Below are positions 24,801 to 30,800 of a stretch of DNA of 58,681 bases, piece after piece. The DNA lies in assembly GCF_000003815.2 (NCBI RefSeq), contig NC_049987.1, positions 3,465,888-3,524,568 of the forward strand, written 5' to 3'. Each line of letters starts with the position of its first letter. Position 1 is the stretch's first letter. The position numbers and the translations under genes are program-made. The DNA is from Branchiostoma floridae. Lineage: Eukaryota > Chordata > Leptocardii > Amphioxiformes > Branchiostomatidae. A model generated the notes under the pieces. That model did not search any database, was not told the DNA's origin, and saw nothing but the letters and a program-made list of their open reading frames with translations.

Positions 24801-27800
24801 GCATTGTTCTTTATCTAAATTTAGAAATATATTCTAGTACTGACATCTCTAAACAATTTACTTCATTTCACCAGCATAACTAGTGTAAACTATGTTAGCA
24901 AGTTCGTTATGATTAAAGTTGTTCTTCCTTACAGACCCCCTTGTCCCATCTGACGGTGGGACTATGGAGGAATACCGGCGCTGGGAAACAGGCGAGGCAC
25001 TGCCGGAATCTTACAACGCCAAGGAGAGTCCAATCGACATGCAGAAAGGTAAGTAAAGATTCTTTTTGTATAAATGTTTTGTTGAATTTCTCTAGCTAAA
25101 AATCATCCAAGTCGTGTATCATTATATGAATTATACACACAGCACAATAAACAAAACAAATTATAAATATTAGAGGAAAAGAAGGATTGTTTTCATATAG
25201 AAAGCATTCTATCCTTTATCTTTAGTACATCTATCCCTTAAACATCTACACAAAACTGACATCACCAAAACATCAGTGATTTTATCAGTTGTAAATTTCC
25301 GATGCTATATCATGCTAAAACACCCACGAAAATCCTTTCAAACAATTTCAGGAAAACTTCTGCCGACATCTTCAGGCGTAAAGATCGACAGTTTTGGCTG
25401 GCTGTCAGAAGAGTCTATGGTAGGGTTGTTTTGTTTATTTGAAATGAATGACTATACTTTGCTCAGTATCTATAATTCAAATATTTTTTTTGTTTATTTT
25501 GTCAAAAACGTGAGACAGAGTCAGGTTCCAGCTGTGGACAGCTAGCTACAACTGAGATATTCATTTTAAACAACAGAACATGGAAATCGTCAACCATTAC
25601 ACGAAAGGGCTGCGGAAGACGCCGTGACGCCGAAAAGTCGATTTGTTTTCGTGAATGACTATACTTTTGCTCGGTATTTTATAATAAACAGTTTTCTGTA
25701 AAAAAAATAGTCAGAGACAGGATCCAATGGTAAACTAAACAAAATAGAAATTACGACCATTGCTAACGCTTTAAAAGGGATTTGATAACACAATGACGCT
25801 GAAACCTGTAAACTTGAGTCCGCAGCGTTGGTACGCTGCGGACTCAGATTTACATTAACTAACAACAAAACCCTAATATATATAGAGAGAATCAAATTAT
25901 GGATCATATCTACAAATACTAGAATTTCAACGTGACAGCTACCTTCACGGTAGCCTGGACCGACCCTCGCCTGGCTAACCTGGGCGGCAGGACGTGGATC
26001 CCCGTCCCGGCACACGTTCTGTGGCTGCCGGCTGTGAAGTTCGGCAAGACGGTGCGAGCCAGCTGGTACGTGGTGTCTAGATCTTCCGAGGGAGATGGCA
26101 TCAGTGATGAAGACGGCACTATGACAACATGGCTGTCTCCTGACGGACAGATCAGCCATTCCATCAGGTAAACATTGCGCGTAACACATGCATGTGTATG
26201 GCTATCATATATTTTCAACAACAGCATGTCTTGTAACACCGATGTTTTTTTTTTTACAAAACTTTCTATCAAATGAGTGTACATTTCTGGTAAAGTAACA
26301 TAGCCTAATATAGTAGAAATCTATATTGTAACATAACAAACTAAACAAATGAATACCAATAAAAAGGAACTTGAGGTAACTTAGAAAAGTGTTACTTTCT
26401 AATATAAAAGGCACCCTTTCCACTAGACGGCGATCGCGCTGCGCTCTCACTGCTACCTATATAACATATGTCTATCCTTCGCTCTCACACTGGGAATATC
26501 ATACAAAACGTAAAACTGTGACTGAGAAAAAAAAACATACAGAAAGTGTAAAAAGATTCGTTTATTTTCTTTACAATTTGTTGAGGGATTCGTCAAGTTT
26601 TAGCTAGGTTGTAGAAAGAGCGCGCGCGGTGAGAACGTCGTCCTAGTGGAAAGGGGGTATAACTAACTAGACCGAGTGTTTCTTACAACTCTGGACATGT
26701 TAATTGTGATACGGATTAGAATCACTTTCAGCAAGTTGAAGTGTTACCTTTATTTCCATCACGCAACCAATAACGCATTTTTCTATTACTAATAATACCT
26801 TCCTTTCTTGTAGGCGGAAGCTGAGCGTATCGTGCCTCCTAGACCTGCGTAACTATCCCTTCGACAAACAGACGTGCAGATTGCAGTTGCATGGATGTAA
26901 GTTATAGATTCAAGCAGCCACAAAGATTAAGACTTGTCACATTGTTCGCTAAAATGTCATATCCAAGTCTTGAACAAGGTGATGTTAGATTTGTGATGTC
27001 CAAAAAACTATAATACTGCATCAAGGAAAAGATAGTCAGTGCATTATCTTTGCCCCTTACGAAGTAGGAATCTCTTGCATTGAAGAGGCTTCAGGTTTAA
27101 ATCCCCTAAAAATCTCTGTTCAGGAAATGCTGGTATAAGTAATCTTGAAAGGTATAAGAAATTAAGACAAGTGAAATGGAAAACAAGACATCTGAATTAT
27201 TATATAGTAATCCGGGTTTTACCTTTATGTTTGTTTTTTTCTACTGCAGTTGGGGGAATCGTGTTTCGAATCAGCCCTGTACCCGGTGGGAGAAAACCGC
27301 TTGTTCTTGATCTGACTGAAGCTGATTCTCAATTTGTCGTCCGAGAGACAGAACTGTTGGGGACTGTGGCGTCAACACGGCAGGACGGTCAGTATTTGTA
27401 TGTTTCCCGAAGGGAAAACATATATTGTTTTTTTGCAGGCGTGATTTTATCTTCATTTTCTGTTATGAGGGTTTAATGGTAGCAACCATGCAATATTGTC
27501 TAATGTTCGTGTACTTGTTAGTGTACTTCTAACTTGCCTTTTGAAAAAAAATCCATATCACATCTATATAAAAAAAATACACAAGATGAAACAGCTAGGG
27601 GCGATTTCTCATAGTTAATTGTATGCCAAAAAGGGCTTTCCTCAATATGTTAAGACCGGTTAAGAGCTTTAGAAAAGTTTCAAACTTCGATAACTGTTAT
27701 CATTCAAAAGGTTCCATTCCGTTCTGTTCTGTTTTGTTTTGTTTTAGAGAAAGTAAATTTCATGGATGATGACGTCTGTAAAATAGAATGTAAGAGCATG

Positions 27801-30800
27801 GTAAAAATGGTAAGAAATCCAAGAGGCCTACGTTTTCTAAAAAAAAACATCAACTTAATATCTCAGACAAAGTTTTACTCTTGTTTTAAAAGAAATACTG
27901 TAACAGAAAGTGGCATCAGTGTGGTAGGTAATTAGTTTTACCTATACTAGGTTAGGAGCTCAGATCGTACTACTTCTCTATCTTTCTAATACAATTTACT
28001 TGTTCTGGCCTTAAAACGGTTAAATCAAAAGCGGTCGTATTTCTTTGTCATTTTCATAGATTTAAGGGTGTTTGGTGTTGAAAAACTTTCAAGGTATAAT
28101 GTTCCTGCACGTAATGTCACGGCCGCAATTGCCAGTTCGCTACAATACACATTCAAGTCCGTTGGATTATCCAATATGGCGGACAAAAGGATAATAGACA
28201 ATCCTGATAAACACAGTAAACACATTGAATGAAATACCATAAATGTTTCCTTATCTAGATAGAGAATAATTGTATGTCGTTTGACAACATATTGATATAT
28301 GCTTTTATTCGGTTGCTTCAAATATCTGTAGACGCCTGGAGTTAACACATGATGTCATTTCCGGTTTCTGCAGGTGTGGGCTGTACCTATTTCCGGCGGA
28401 AGTGCATGATGGGTGAAAGTGCCGAGCTGTGTCCGTACCTACGGTTCTGTGATCCCAGAGACCCGGCCTGTAAAACATGCTCCGAGTTTTCAGGGACGTG
28501 TACAGATGTGCCCAAGGACTGTAACCTCACCAAATTCGGTACTTTTATATGTATACATTATTGTAACATCCCAATATTCTTAAAGAATGATAGAGCCCGT
28601 CACCCCCTTGGGGCGAGTAGTAGATCCCGAGCGGAGTTGTTTTAACCCTTAACCACCATTTTGTAAAGACAAGAAATAAGAAAATCAAGAGTACATGATT
28701 ATAAACTTCATTTGCGAATATCTTATGCTCCCTGTTGAATAGGAAAACCTTTTGCGGAACGCTTTATGATTATGTGTTTTGAAACACACAAAGACAATAA
28801 AGAAATTAGAGCTCAACCTTTTCTTGTAAAATTTTCTAAACCAATTGAGTAACTTTAAACCAGACACAGTATTTGTTCCATTATCAGGTGGGTCACCAGA
28901 CGTGTATTCCACCATTGAAGTACGGTTCCATTTCAAGCGAAGGCTTCCCTACTATATCCTGCAAACCTTCATCCCCACCACTACAGTAGTGGTCGTATCG
29001 TGGTCGTCCTTCTGGATCCATTACAGCGAGTCGTCTGCACGGATCACCATCGGCAGTACCACCCTGCTCATGCTCATACGCCTGGGGAGCCAGACTATGA
29101 GAATGCCACACGTGAGTGATTCTTTTCCAATGTTTTCTGGACATAGTCCTGTCTATTAATTGAATTTGATTATATACAAAATATACAACTCTCTTCTCAA
29201 TTTTCCATAAGCATAACATATCATAGAGAACGATTTGTTCAACTTCCATGTTGCTTTTGTATGTCATACGTCCCATACAATGTACTTTCTTGATCTTTGT
29301 ATGATGTTATAGGAGACAATGTGTTATCATATGATATCTATTCTATACAATATTCAAGACTTACTTGAAGTATTGGAATATAAACCTGTGGCGTATGATA
29401 ATCTACTTCGTAATTTGCGATGTTCCGAGTAAGTTTATCATAATGAAATAAACAAAATTATGTTGGCATTTTCAATGTGATGAAAATATTTCTATAATAG
29501 GCCTTTATTGATACATCAATTAACATCAATATTAACTTTTATGGAAGACATTTACTCTTATCTATATATACTCATTTTATTTGGAATAATGTTGATCTAT
29601 TTAGCTTTCAATTTAGATTTTGTTACCTTCGGATCATTCTAGAGAACATCATTCTTGTCATCTTCTGGCATGTTTTGAAGGCCTACGTTTGTGACTGTAT
29701 TTTGTGTATAGCCCCATTACAAAGGCATAACGTTTCAAAGACATTCAGAACTATAAGTATGTGTAACCGACCATATGTGTTTCAATTGTCAACTTTTATT
29801 TCGCCAATTCAGATATCTTACATCCGGGCAATCGACATCTGGCACATCGGCTGCCTCGTTTTCGCCCTGCTGGTGACGTTGGAGTTTGCCGTGGTGCACT
29901 TCTTACACAGTAACGACGGCGAGAAGACAAAGAAGAAGCAACCCTGGAACACTTTGGTAATTCAACTCGGCGTATTTTGTGGCTGTTAATGAAGATTACA
30001 TAAAGTAATTTCCCATTGTTTTGAAAATGATTATAATCAGTTTATCCCTTATGATGTATCCATGCCTCTAAGTACCCATATTCTTTTTCGTCCTATAGTG
30101 TACTCTTACTGGCACTTGAATAAAAATCTGGTCGTTGTGATTTGCTGGCGTAAGTACTAACTGAGTCAATAGTGCGCCCCATTTACATTTACTTCTTATC
30201 ACTTAAATAGGCTAGAAAGCGGTCCAGGATTGAGCCATTGCAATTCATTGAAGAACGCGTTTCTGAAGACGAAACTGCAGCAACGAAAAATGCAAAAAAG
30301 ATAGAATTTTCAACAGCAGATGACAACGCAAGACCTGCAGATTGTAAATCATCCGCAAGGGCACCTAAAGTACCGACAATGTGGCCCGTACGGCCGCCAA
30401 CTATCACTGCTTGTGCACAGTCAAAGAATCATATCTTAGCTGGCCGTCGCAAGCTTTCCTCTACGGTGTATAACGCACGCAAAAGGCGTTCCGTAGGACC
30501 AGCTCCAACCTCTTCTGCTGAACAGTCAACGAGGCAGACCTCAACTGCAGCTGGCAAGATTTCCGCTAGACGAAACAACGACAACGAAATGCGATCTGTC
30601 AGACCACCAAAAAAATCTCCGAAGACAGCCACGAAGAAAACACATACTGCAGATCAATCGATAGTCGTTAGGCGGCGCGGTAGAAAGGTGTCTGGCCCAG
30701 AGACAAAAGATAGGGGGACTCCCTCTCTTTCAGAAGATCGACCTGAGTCTGCCCAACGCAGAACATCAATCATCACAAGGCCTGGAGCTGGGGAGAAACC

